A DNA stretch of 19,785 nt from an uncultured Actinoplanes sp. (GTDB lineage: Bacteria > Actinomycetota > Actinomycetes > Mycobacteriales > Micromonosporaceae), in the NCBI RefSeq assembly GCF_934643405.1, contig NZ_CAKUCL010000128.1, positions 1-19,785 on the forward strand, in the 5' to 3' direction. How positions within the stretch are numbered: the stretch's first letter is position 1; each line of letters begins with the position of its first letter. The notes beneath the pieces are model-generated. The model had not been told where the DNA came from. It did not search any database and saw only the letters and a list, made by a program, of their open reading frames with translations. Below, in pieces: positions 1-7,539 of the stretch. The position numbers and the translations under genes are program-made.

Positions 1-339
1 GCCCTGGCCGACATGGCCGCCGCCGGGGACGACCCGGCCGCCGCGGTCGCCGCCGACCTCGCGTTCCACCGCGCGCTGCTCGCCGCCACCCACAACGAGC
101 TGGTCCAGCGCATGGAGGTGGTCATCGAGACCGGCCTGGCCGAACGGGACCGGATGGTGCACGGCGCCGCCGGCCCCACCGACCCGGTGCCCAGCCACAG
201 AGCCGTGGTGGAGGCCATCCGCAAGCACAACCCGGCCCAGGCCGCACGCGCCATGGGCAAACTGCTCGACCAGGCCGTCGAGGACGTGGCCCGGCTGGAG
301 CGGACCCCGAGGGAGCCCAGTGAAGATCGACAGGATTGA
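1..339 (+). CDS. GntR/FadR-family regulator, C-terminal FCD domain (5' end outside window)
   Basis: Only the last 112 codons are present; the reading frame is open from base 1, so the N-terminal winged-helix DNA-binding domain lies upstream. What remains matches the all-helical FCD ligand-binding domain. It has a DLAFHRALLAATHN segment, where the Asp and His are typical metal/ligand residues, and later SHRAVVEAI followed by an Ala-rich helix. In this family the FCD domain senses a small carboxylate and releases DNA on binding. The gene ends 20 bases inside the D-galactonate dehydratase gene, so the two are translationally coupled. By analogy with E. coli DgoR, a FadR-type repressor of the dgo operon, it probably controls this operon in response to galactonate or a related acid. 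The family call is firm; the ligand is inference. Confidence 0.85.
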   Translation, partial: ALADMAAAGDDPAAAVAADLAFHRALLAATHNELVQRMEVVIETGLAERDRMVHGAAGPTDPVPSHRAVVEAIRKHNPAQAARAMGKLLDQAVEDVARLERTPREPSEDRQD

Positions 340-1468
340 GACCTTCCTCGTACCACCACGCTGGCTGTTCTGCCGCGTGGAGACCGACGAGGGCGTCGTC
401 GGCTGGGGCGAGCCGGTGGTGGAGGGCCGCGCCGAGGTGGTCCGCGCCGCGGTGGACGTCCTCGCCGGGTACCTGATCGGCGAGGACCCGCTGCAGATCG
501 AACGCCACTGGCAGGTGCTCACCAAGGGCGGCTTCTACCGGGGCGGCCCGGTGCTCTCCAGCGCGGTGGCCGGCCTCGACCAGGCCCTGTGGGACATCGC
601 CGGCCAGACCTACGGCGCGCCGGTGCACGCCCTGCTCGGCGGCGCGGTGCGCGACCGGGCCCGGGTGTACGCCTGGGTCGGCGGCGACGAGCCGGAGGAG
701 ATCGCCGACGCGATCACCCGGCACGTCGAGGCCGGGATGACCGCGGTCAAGATGAACGCCAGCGGCCGGCTGTCCCCGGTGCCGACCAGCGCGGAGATCG
801 ACGACGTGGTGAACCGGGTGGCCGCCGCGCGGGCCGCGCTCGGCGACAACCGGGACGTGGCGATCGACCTGCACGGCCGGGCCAGCCTGCCGGCCGCCCG
901 GATGATCCTGCCGGCCGTCGCCCCGCTGCGCCCGATGCTGGTCGAGGAGCCGCTGGTGCCGGAGCAGACACACCTGCTCGGCGACCTGGTGCGCTGCGCG
1001 CCGGTGCCGGTGGCGACCGGCGAGCGGCTGTACGACCGGGCCGGGTTCCTGCCCGCCCTGCAGGCCGGGGTCGGCGTGGTGCAGCCCGACCTGTCGCACG
1101 CCGGCGGCATCTCCGAGGTCCGCCGGATCGCCGCGCTGGCCGAGACGTACGGCGCCCTGTTCGCCCCGCACTGCCCGCTGGGCCCGATCGCGCTGGCCGC
1201 CTCGTTGCAGGTCGCCTTCGCCACGCCCAACTTCCTGATCCAGGAACAGAGCATGGGCATCCACTACCACCGCGGCGGCGCCGACCTGCTGGACTACGTG
1301 GCCGATCCGGAGCCGCTGCGGATCGTCGGCGGCCACATCGCCCGCTCGGACGCCCCGGGTCTCGGGATCACCATCGACGAGCGTGCCGTACGGGATGCCG
1401 ACGCGACCGGGCACGCCTGGCGTAACCCGGTGTGGCGGCACGACGACGGGTCCTTCGCCGAATGGTGA
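320..1468 (+). CDS. dgoD: D-galactonate dehydratase (enolase superfamily)
   Basis: Predicted to dehydrate D-galactonate to 2-keto-3-deoxy-D-galactonate in the cytoplasm. The 382-residue product has the same length as E. coli DgoD and shares its landmarks: PPRW near residue 12, ETDEGVVGWGEP at 21-32, GFYRGGP at 71-77, QPDLSHAGG at 255-263, APHCPLGPIALAA at 282-294 and a WRNPVWRHDDGS-type tail ending in AEW. The likely Mg ligands are Asp183, Glu209 and Glu235. His185 and His284 fit the catalytic histidines, and Glu309 (QEQSMG) the substrate carboxylate region. The start is GTG at 320, preceded by GAGGGAG (309-315) and overlapping the regulator gene. It heads a run of coupled genes. The close match makes galactonate far likelier than other sugar acids, although enolase-superfamily specificity can shift. 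Confidence 0.93.
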   Translation: MKIDRIETFLVPPRWLFCRVETDEGVVGWGEPVVEGRAEVVRAAVDVLAGYLIGEDPLQIERHWQVLTKGGFYRGGPVLSSAVAGLDQALWDIAGQTYGAPVHALLGGAVRDRARVYAWVGGDEPEEIADAITRHVEAGMTAVKMNASGRLSPVPTSAEIDDVVNRVAAARAALGDNRDVAIDLHGRASLPAARMILPAVAPLRPMLVEEPLVPEQTHLLGDLVRCAPVPVATGERLYDRAGFLPALQAGVGVVQPDLSHAGGISEVRRIAALAETYGALFAPHCPLGPIALAASLQVAFATPNFLIQEQSMGIHYHRGGADLLDYVADPEPLRIVGGHIARSDAPGLGITIDERAVRDADATGHAWRNPVWRHDDGSFAEW

Positions 1469-2208
1469 CCGTGACCTTCGACGCGGCCCTCGGCGGCCGC
1501 TGGACGAGCCTGTCCGCCGGCGGCCGCGAGTGGCTGTGGCACCGTCCCACCGCTTCGCGGGACACGGTCGTTCCGGGCGCGCCCTTCGTGGACGCGGGCG
1601 GGGTCGAGGAGTGCCTGCCCACGATCCGCGGCGTCCCCGACCACGGCGACCTCTGGTCCCGCCCGTGGACGGCTCTGTCCGCGGCCGGCGCCGTGGTGGA
1701 CACCGGCGCGCTGCGCCTGACCCGGACGTTCACCACCACCGGGGCCGGCGAGCTCCAGGCCCTCTACCGCCTCGAGGCCGAACCGGGACACCGGTTCCTC
1801 TGGGCCGCGCACGCCCTGCTCGACGTGTCCCAGGACGCGGTCCTCACGGCCCGGCCCGGCACCGAGACCAGGATCGACGGCTCGCCCGCCGGCACCTGGC
1901 CGGCCGGGCTGGCCCGGCTCGGGCCGGACGACGGCACCGCGACCGGCGCGATCCTCATCGACTGCCCGGCCGCGACCGTGGCCGACGGTCAGCGGCTCAC
2001 GTTCCACCTCGAGGCGCCGGGACAGCCGGTCTCCACCGCCCTGTGGCGCAACCTGCGCGGCTGGCCCGCGGACGACCCGTACCGCAGCATCGGCGTCGAG
2101 CCGATGCTCGGCCGCGTCTGGGATCTGGCGACGGCCGGGCCGGGCGACGCCGCGGTGGTCCCGGCCTCGGGCGTCTGCGAGTGGCGGTTGACGGTGAGCG
2201 CCGGATGA
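1462..2208 (+). CDS. short aldose 1-epimerase (galactose mutarotase)-like protein
   Basis: A 248-residue galactose-mutarotase-like protein, shorter than GalM (about 340). Recognisable parts are the GGVEECLPT segment (46-54) followed by DHGDLWSRPW (60-69), a WAAHALL strand (114-120) and GVEPMLGRVWD (211-221). By family comparison, His61, His117 and Glu213 fit the two histidines and the catalytic glutamate of mutarotases. I chose ATG 1462 because it overlaps the dgoD stop by 7 bases and removes an Arg-rich leader that an earlier start would add. The end forms an ATGA overlap with the kinase gene. Retaining GH27 enzymes release alpha-galactose and bacterial galactose dehydrogenases generally use the beta anomer, so mutarotation would join the two. 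That role is inference. A lactonase or another sugar epimerase is also possible. Confidence 0.75.
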   Translation: MVTVTFDAALGGRWTSLSAGGREWLWHRPTASRDTVVPGAPFVDAGGVEECLPTIRGVPDHGDLWSRPWTALSAAGAVVDTGALRLTRTFTTTGAGELQALYRLEAEPGHRFLWAAHALLDVSQDAVLTARPGTETRIDGSPAGTWPAGLARLGPDDGTATGAILIDCPAATVADGQRLTFHLEAPGQPVSTALWRNLRGWPADDPYRSIGVEPMLGRVWDLATAGPGDAAVVPASGVCEWRLTVSAG

Positions 2209-3065
2209 TCGACGTGGCGTGCGTGGGGGAGACCATGGCCCTGGTCGTCCCGGAGCAGACCCTGTCCTGCGGCGGTCCGGCACGGATCGACAGCGCCGGG
2301 GCGGAGTCCACGGTGGCGGCCTACCTCGCGCAGCTCGGTGTCCGGGCGGCCTGGGTGAGCCGGGTGGGCGACGATCCGCTCGGTTCGCTGGTGCTCACCG
2401 CGGTGGCCGGTCACGGCGTGGACGTCACGTCGGTCGTGGTCGACGGGCAGCGGCCCACCGGGGTCTTCTTCAAGGACCCGGGCGCGGCCGGAACCCGCGT
2501 CCACTACTACCGCGCCGGATCCGCGGCGGCCGCCATGGGGCCGTCGGCGCCGGTGCCGCGGGCGCGGATCACGCACCTCAGCGGCATCACGCCGGCCCTG
2601 TCCCGGTCCTGCGCGGAGCTCGTCGACCACCTGCTGGCCACCCGGCGGTGCAGCTTCGACGTCAACTACCGGCCCGGGCTGTGGCCGGTCTCGCGGGCCG
2701 CGGACGTCCTGCGCGCGCTGGCCGCCCGCGCGTCGATCGTCTTCGTCGGGCTGGACGAGGCGCAGACGCTCTGGGACGTGACCACACCCGGCGACGTCCG
2801 GGCTCTGCTGGCCGAGCCGGAGATCCTGGTGGTCAAGGACGGCGCCGTCGGCGCCACCTCGTTCCATCCCGGTGGCGTCACGTTCGAGCCGGCCCCGGCC
2901 GTCGACGTGGTCGAACCGGTCGGCGCCGGCGACGCGTTCGCCGCCGGCTACCTCGCCGGCCTGATCCGGGACCTGCCCGAAGCCGCCCGGCTGCGCCAGG
3001 GTCATCGCGTCGCGGGCGCGGCGTTGCGGGTGACCGGCGACATCGCCGTACTGGAGGAGATCTGA
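2205..3065 (+). CDS. dgoK: PfkB-family sugar-acid kinase, probable 2-dehydro-3-deoxygalactonate kinase
   Basis: Likely phosphorylates 2-keto-3-deoxygalactonate (or the gluconate epimer) with ATP before aldol cleavage. The 286-residue product is a PfkB (ribokinase-like) kinase. It has an N-terminal GETMALVVPE strand, a GA(E/G)xxxVAxxLAxLG region (32-45), FDVNYRPGLW near 155-164 (characteristic of KDG kinases), and the PfkB signature PVGAGDAFAAGYLAG with Asp243 as catalytic base. The family is usually about 310 residues, so this is slightly short but complete. The ATG at 2205 shares ATGA with the previous stop. It differs in fold from E. coli DgoK, so the symbol reflects function rather than homology; KdgK is an equally fair name. 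Its position between dehydratase and aldolase supports the role. Confidence 0.85.
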   Translation: MIDVACVGETMALVVPEQTLSCGGPARIDSAGAESTVAAYLAQLGVRAAWVSRVGDDPLGSLVLTAVAGHGVDVTSVVVDGQRPTGVFFKDPGAAGTRVHYYRAGSAAAAMGPSAPVPRARITHLSGITPALSRSCAELVDHLLATRRCSFDVNYRPGLWPVSRAADVLRALAARASIVFVGLDEAQTLWDVTTPGDVRALLAEPEILVVKDGAVGATSFHPGGVTFEPAPAVDVVEPVGAGDAFAAGYLAGLIRDLPEAARLRQGHRVAGAALRVTGDIAVLEEI

Positions 3066-3069
3066 GCTG

Positions 3070-3663
3070 ATGAACTTCGACGACATTCTCGGCGGGCGAT
3101 CCGTCATGGCGATCCTGCGCGGGCAGCCCGCGGCAGCCACCGTGGCCCTCGCGGAACGGCTCTGGGACGCGGGCGTCACGGTCCTGGAGATCCCGATCGG
3201 CTCGCCCGACGCCGTACCCGCCCTGCGAGCCGCCGCCGACGCCGCGGCCGAACGTGGCCTGCGCGTGGGCGCGGGCACGGTGATCACCGCCGAGCAGGTG
3301 CGGGCCGCCGCGGCGGCCGGCGCGCAGTACACCGTGGCGCCCGGCTTCGACCCGCTGATCCTGGCCGCGAGCCTCGCCGCCGGGATGCCGCACCTGCCCG
3401 GCGTCGGCTCCGCCACCGAGGTGCAGCACGCGTGGCTGGCCGGCTGCCGATGGCTCAAGGCGTTCCCGGCCAAGGCCCTCAGCCCGGCCTGGATCGCCGC
3501 CATGCTCGGACCCTTCCCCGACGCGCGGTTCGTCGCCACCGGCGGGCTCACCGTCGGCGACGCCACCGCGTTCCTCGACGCCGGGGCGCGCGTGGTCGCG
3601 CTCGGCGCCGCACTGGCCGACCCCGGCCAGCGCGATCAGATCGGCAAGTTGCTCCACCCATAA
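3070..3663 (+). CDS. dgoA: 2-dehydro-3-deoxy-6-phosphogalactonate aldolase (KDPG/KDPGal aldolase family)
   Basis: Class I aldolase of 197 residues, expected to split 2-keto-3-deoxy-6-phosphogalactonate into pyruvate and glyceraldehyde-3-phosphate. The TIM-barrel landmarks are present: MAILRG (13-18, Arg17), the catalytic Glu40 in VLEIPI, GAGTVITAEQV (67-77), APGFDP (90-95), PGVGSATE (110-117), the Schiff-base Lys130 in WLKAFPA, and the phosphate loop ATGGL followed by GLGAAL-like VALGAAL. ATG 3070 lies 4 bases after the kinase stop, with GGAGG at 3053-3057. The family acts on both KDPG and KDPGal. The galactonate dehydratase in the same operon argues for the galacto substrate. Confidence 0.9.
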   Translation: MNFDDILGGRSVMAILRGQPAAATVALAERLWDAGVTVLEIPIGSPDAVPALRAAADAAAERGLRVGAGTVITAEQVRAAAAAGAQYTVAPGFDPLILAASLAAGMPHLPGVGSATEVQHAWLAGCRWLKAFPAKALSPAWIAAMLGPFPDARFVATGGLTVGDATAFLDAGARVVALGAALADPGQRDQIGKLLHP

Positions 3664-3685
3664 CCCCCCAAGTCCGAGGAGTACT

Positions 3686-5686
3686 GTGCGCTTCCTCCGT
3701 ACCGCTGCTCTCTCCCTCGCCGTCCTGCCCCTGCTCGCCACCCCGGCGACCGCGGCGACCCGTGCCCCGTCGGTGAACACCCCGTACATGGGCTGGAACA
3801 CCTACTACGGCATCGGCGGCGACCCCACCGAGACCGAAGTCGAGCAGATCGCCGACCACCTGGTCAGCACCGGTCTGCGCGACGCCGGTTACAAGATCGT
3901 CTGGATCGACGGCAACTGGGCCGCGCCTGCCCACCGCGACGCGAACGGGGCCCTGGTCGCCGACCCGGCCCGCTTCCCGTCCGGGATGGCGGCGCTGACG
4001 AAGTACCTGCACGACCGGGGCTTCTCGGCCGGCATCTACACCGACGCCGGCCCGTTCATCGACGGCCAGTGCGGCCTGGCCAGCTACGGCCATTACCGCG
4101 ACGACGTGCGGCAGTTCGCCGCCTGGGGCTTCGACGCGCTCAAGGCCGACTGGCTGTGCGGCCGCGCGTCCGGGCTCGACCCGGAGACGCTGTACCGGCA
4201 GCTCGCCGCCGAGGTGGCCCGGTCGCCGCGGCCCATGCTGCTGAACGTCTGCAACCCGGTGAGCAGCGACTGGGGCGGCGGGCCGTACCCGCCGCAGAAC
4301 CTGTCCACCTGGAGCTACACGTACGCCCCGGAGATCTCCACGTCCTGGCGCACCTACACCGACGTCGGCGTGGGCGACGTGCAGCCGCAGTGGCAGTGGC
4401 AGTGGGTGCTGCGCAACATGGACGTCAACGCCTACCACCCCGCGGCGACCTCGCCCGGCCACTTCAACGACCCGGACTACCTGCTGCCGATGCGGCCGCT
4501 GCCCGGCGGCGGCACCGAGCTGACCTTCGAGGAGTCGAGGACCCAGCTGGGCATGTGGGCGATGATGGCGTCCCCGCTGGTCATCGGATCCGACCCCCGG
4601 ACGCTGCCCGCCTCCATGATCGCCGCGCTGCGGAACCCGGAGATCGTGGCGGTCGACCAGGACCCGCTGGTGCGCCAGGGCGTCAAGGTGGCGGACCCGT
4701 CGGCGACGACCCAGGTGTGGAGCAAGACGCTGTCCGGCAACGGCCGCCGGGCCGTGGCCCTGCTGAACCGCGGCGACACGGCGCAGGACATCACGGTCAC
4801 GTTCGCGAACGTCGCGCTAGGTGGCGGCGTACGGGTGCGGGACCTGTGGAACCGGCGCGACGCCGGCACGTTCACCGGCTCCTACACGACCACCGTCCCC
4901 GCGCACGGCGTCGCGATGCTCGGCCTGACCGGCGCCGACCAGGTGACCGGCACCGACCTCGGCGCCGCCTCCGCCGCGCCGGCGACCGCCGGTGGGCAGG
5001 TCTTCGCCCGCGACGCCGGCGGCTACCTGCTCGGCAAGAGGATCGAGGGACAACCCGCCGCGTACGCCTCGGCCGGCGGCCGCATCGACCTCTTCGTGCG
5101 CGGCGCGGACCGCAAGATCTGGCAGCGCACGCAGACCGGCGGGAGCTGGGGTGCCTGGCGCGACCTGGGCGGTCCGGTGGCCGACGACCCGTCGGTGGCG
5201 TTCGCGGGCCCGGACGACTGGACCGTCTTCGCCCGCGGTGACGACAACCTGATCCGCGCGCGCGGGCCGCGGAGCGGCTGGAGCAGCGTGGGCGGCCCGG
5301 ACGGCAAGGCGGTGCGCGGCCGGCCCGGCGTGGCGATCGACGGTTCCGGGGCGGTGCACGTGACGGTCCGGTCCCGCACCGAGGAGATCTGGGAGCGGGT
5401 CCGCACCGGCGCGACGTGGTCGGACTGGCAGAACCTGGGCGGCACGCTGAGCGGCAGCCCGACGCTGCTGGGCACGTCGGGTCGCCTCTACCTGTTCGCG
5501 GTGGCGGCGGACAACCGGTTGTGGCAGCGCAACTTCGTCGACGGCGCGTGGGGCGGCTGGTTCCAGCGCGGCGAGTTCGCCACCGACGAGATCCAGGGCG
5601 CGGTGGGCGCCGAGCCGGGCCCGTCCGGCAGCGCGGTGATCGTGCTGCGCGGCGTGGACGGGCACCTTCACCGCACCACGCTCTGA
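3686..5686 (+). CDS. secreted GH27 alpha-galactosidase with C-terminal lectin-like beta-propeller
   Basis: A 666-residue exported glycosidase. Residues 1-24 form a signal peptide (Arg-rich start, Leu/Ala core, ATPATA cleavage region). The GH27 barrel runs roughly 30-330: YMGWNTYYG (34-42), IDGNW (74-78), LKADWLCG with nucleophile Asp155, and HFNDPDYLL with acid/base Asp262. A beta-sandwich follows to about 415. Residues 430-666 hold repeated blades with the pattern W..W..LGG (for example GSWGAWRDLGG and ATWSDWQNLGG) alternating with LFVRGADRKIWQR-like strands. These resemble PLL/fucolectin-type propellers, presumably for glycan binding. The GTG start at 3686 follows GAGGAG (3676-3681). Only 22 bases separate it from dgoA, which places it in the operon. 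GH27 also includes alpha-N-acetylgalactosaminidases and beta-L-arabinopyranosidases; the galactonate genes favour galactoside substrates. Confidence 0.88.
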   Translation: MRFLRTAALSLAVLPLLATPATAATRAPSVNTPYMGWNTYYGIGGDPTETEVEQIADHLVSTGLRDAGYKIVWIDGNWAAPAHRDANGALVADPARFPSGMAALTKYLHDRGFSAGIYTDAGPFIDGQCGLASYGHYRDDVRQFAAWGFDALKADWLCGRASGLDPETLYRQLAAEVARSPRPMLLNVCNPVSSDWGGGPYPPQNLSTWSYTYAPEISTSWRTYTDVGVGDVQPQWQWQWVLRNMDVNAYHPAATSPGHFNDPDYLLPMRPLPGGGTELTFEESRTQLGMWAMMASPLVIGSDPRTLPASMIAALRNPEIVAVDQDPLVRQGVKVADPSATTQVWSKTLSGNGRRAVALLNRGDTAQDITVTFANVALGGGVRVRDLWNRRDAGTFTGSYTTTVPAHGVAMLGLTGADQVTGTDLGAASAAPATAGGQVFARDAGGYLLGKRIEGQPAAYASAGGRIDLFVRGADRKIWQRTQTGGSWGAWRDLGGPVADDPSVAFAGPDDWTVFARGDDNLIRARGPRSGWSSVGGPDGKAVRGRPGVAIDGSGAVHVTVRSRTEEIWERVRTGATWSDWQNLGGTLSGSPTLLGTSGRLYLFAVAADNRLWQRNFVDGAWGGWFQRGEFATDEIQGAVGAEPGPSGSAVIVLRGVDGHLHRTTL

Positions 5687-5690
5687 CGCC

Positions 5691-5724
5691 GGCGGGGTGC
5701 CGGCGGCTTCGCCGGCACCCCGCC
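5691..5724 (+). terminator. strong hairpin after the galactonate operon
   Basis: A perfect 15-bp inverted repeat (left arm 5691-5705, loop GCTT 5706-5709, right arm 5710-5724) starts four bases after the alpha-galactosidase stop. There is no U-tract, as is common for actinobacterial terminators. It marks the end of the dgo operon and separates it from the YciI-like gene. Confidence 0.85.
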
Positions 5725-5754
5725 CGCCGTGCGGGAGCGTGCCATCCTCTGCGG

Positions 5755-6324
5755 GTGGACTACTTCTTCTACTGCCGGGACCGGGACGGTGCCGCCGAAC
5801 TGCGGTGGCGGCTCGTCGAGGAGCACTGGGCGTTCATGGACCGGTTCGCCGAGGGGATGATCGCCCGGGGGCCCACGCTCACCGGCGACCTCGGCGGCGC
5901 CACCGGCAGCGTCCACATCGTCGACCTGCCCGACGCCGAGGCGGCGCGGGTCTTCGCGTTCGAGGAGCCGAACTATCGCGCGGGGGTCTACCGCCACGTC
6001 ACCGTCCGGCGGTTCGTCGACCTGCTGGGGCGGACGATGGACGACTTCCCGGGCCGGCGGGACGAGGCGGCCGGCCGGTATCTGATTTTGGCGCACGCCA
6101 AGCCGCTGACGGACTGGCCCGGCGCCGGGCGCAGCGAGCCGGTCCTCGAGCGGGAGCGGCTCATCGCCTTCGGGCGGCTGCTGTCCGAGGACGGCGAGGA
6201 CTGGGAGGGGACGGCCGTGATCGGCGAGTTCGCCGATCCCGGGGCGATCCGGGACCGCTTCGCCGCGACCGGCGCCTACGACCGGATCGAGGTGCACCCC
6301 TGGACCTTCGGCGGGCGCCGGTGA
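5755..6324 (+). CDS. two-part YciI-like protein
   Basis: A 189-residue small cytoplasmic protein. Residues 1-95 match the YciI/DGPF-like ferredoxin-fold domain: EEHWAFMDRFAEGMIARGPTL (22-42) with His24 as the usual conserved histidine, TGSVHIVDLPD (50-60), and EPNYRAGVYRHVTV (71-84). Residues 108-189 look like a second, degenerate YciI copy: RYLILAHAKP at the start, a GEFADPGAIRDR helix, and an IEVHPWTFGG end. No RBS sits at normal distance from GTG 5755. CATCCT at 5743-5748 has the spacing of a -10 element for a leaderless transcript, though the match is weak. The function of most YciI proteins is unknown. The gene converges on the PD40 gene, with 18 bases between the stops. Confidence 0.75.
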   Translation: MDYFFYCRDRDGAAELRWRLVEEHWAFMDRFAEGMIARGPTLTGDLGGATGSVHIVDLPDAEAARVFAFEEPNYRAGVYRHVTVRRFVDLLGRTMDDFPGRRDEAAGRYLILAHAKPLTDWPGAGRSEPVLERERLIAFGRLLSEDGEDWEGTAVIGEFADPGAIRDRFAATGAYDRIEVHPWTFGGRR

Positions 6325-6342
6325 CGACGCGCTGGTCTCACT

Positions 6343-7388
6343 TCATCGCGCCGGACCCCAGTCCGGGGCGCTCTCCCATCGGGGCGTGTGGGTGACCTGC
6401 CGGACATGGCTGCCGTCGGCGCGGGCCGCGAAGATGTCCGGCTGGTCGTCGTCGCCGGTGCGGGCGTAGACGATGGCTGTGCCGTCGGGCGAGAACGAAC
6501 TGGACAGCAGCATGGTGTCCGCGCTGACGTGGGTGACCTGGCGCAGGTGGCGCCCGTCGGGGTGGACGACGTACAACTGGGAGTGGGTGAAGTCGCCGTC
6601 GGCGTTGGACCGGAACAGGATCCAGCGGCCGTCGGGCGACCAGTCGGGGTGGTCGCCGGCGTGCAGCGACCACGCGGTGACGCGTCGCAGGTGACGGCCG
6701 TCGGTGCCGATCACGAAGACCGCGGTTCCGCCGGCGGGCTCGGCCAGCGGTGAGTTCGACCTCTGGAAGGCGATGTGCCGGCCGTCGGGGGAGGCGACCG
6801 CCTCGACGTTGTCGCCGGTGAAGGGCTGCGAGCGCAGCACCACCCGGGTGTTGCGGCCGGTCAGATCGCGGATGACGAGGTCGGAGTGCTCGATCCAGCC
6901 CTCGCCGCCGGGGAACTCCCGCACCTGTCCGCCGGCGCGGGTGAACACGACGCGCCGGCCGTCCGGCATGAAGGCGACCTCCGACTCGTCCGCGCAATTG
7001 ATCTCGGTGCCGGGCGGGGGCGCCGGGCACGGCGGGCTGAGCCGGTGCAGCCGGGAGCCGTCGGGCCGTACGGTGTAGATCGCGCAAGCCGTGCCGGGGG
7101 CGCAGCGCCGGAAGGCGATGAGGCGGCCGTCCGGGGACCAGTCGGGCTGATCGTCCACGGTGCCCGGGCCGGGCCGGGTGACCTGGCGGACGGACGTGCC
7201 GCCGGGCCGGACCGTGAAGATCGCCCCCGTCGATCGGTCCGCGTCGAGGTAGCCCTTGAAGGCGATGCGGCCGTTCACCCCGGGCGTCGTGGCCCGGGCG
7301 CGGCCACGACCGCGGTGATCGCCAGGGCGAGAACCGCGGCAGCGGCCGCCGCTCGGAAGGAGCGCCATGGCCGGCGTGTCGTTGTCAT
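6343..7388 (-). pseudogene. secreted TolB/PD40-type beta-propeller protein, apparent frameshift after signal peptide
   Basis: The body encodes six-bladed PD40 repeats (DWSPDGRLIAF, FMPDGRRVVF, ASPDGRHIAF, DWSPDGRWILF, SFSPDGTAIVY) beginning at a VNGRIAFKGYLDADR strand typical of exported TolB-like proteins. In its own frame the N-terminus is Arg/Gly-rich and not a signal. The frame one base over begins at ATG 7388 with GGAG at 7396-7399, 7 bases upstream. It encodes a good signal peptide (MTTTRRPWRSF, then an Ala/Leu/Val core ending AVVAAPGP) and stops at 7275. One extra base in the CCCGGG run at 7293-7298 would join both parts. Thus this is either a sequencing/assembly indel, a real recent frameshift or, least likely, programmed shifting. 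If the gene is intact, the product is an extracytoplasmic protein of about 348 residues with unknown partner. Confidence 0.72.
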
Positions 7389-7489
7389 CGGAGTTCTCCG
7401 TCCTGAGGAGACGGCGGGTGCCGGCCGCGCCGGGCACCGGAAACAGGGATCAGCCTCCCGGGCCTCGGCGCGCCCGCCTATCGGATGAT

Positions 7490-7521
7490 CCGGCAGACTC
7501 GGCCGCCGCCGAGTCTGCCGG
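7490..7521 (-). terminator. hairpin downstream of the MFS transporter gene
   Basis: A perfect 14-bp inverted repeat (arms 7490-7503 and 7508-7521, loop CGCC) lies 18 bases past the transporter stop on the minus strand. It fits an intrinsic-type terminator without U-tract. It closes the oxygenase operon and insulates the PD40 gene downstream. The remaining stretch 7389-7489 holds the PD40 RBS and an imperfect hairpin at 7417-7438, and nothing else I can name. Confidence 0.8.
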
Positions 7522-7539
7522 CCCAGGACCCGGGATCCG

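Noticed and set aside
122..1441. Long minus-strand open frame across the dgoD gene
   Set aside because: Low-complexity Arg/His/Gly/Val composition opposite a gene with clear DgoD motifs; no plausible start or RBS.
1383..2204. N-terminal extension of the sugar kinase frame up to 1383
   Set aside because: The extra 274 codons are an Arg/Pro-rich shadow of the mutarotase-like gene; the PfkB domain begins exactly at ATG 2205 with ATGA coupling.
6343..7437. Full-length PD40 gene starting at ATG 7437
   Set aside because: That N-terminus is Arg/Gly-rich without RBS or signal peptide, while ATG 7388 in the adjacent frame has both; I prefer the frameshift explanation.
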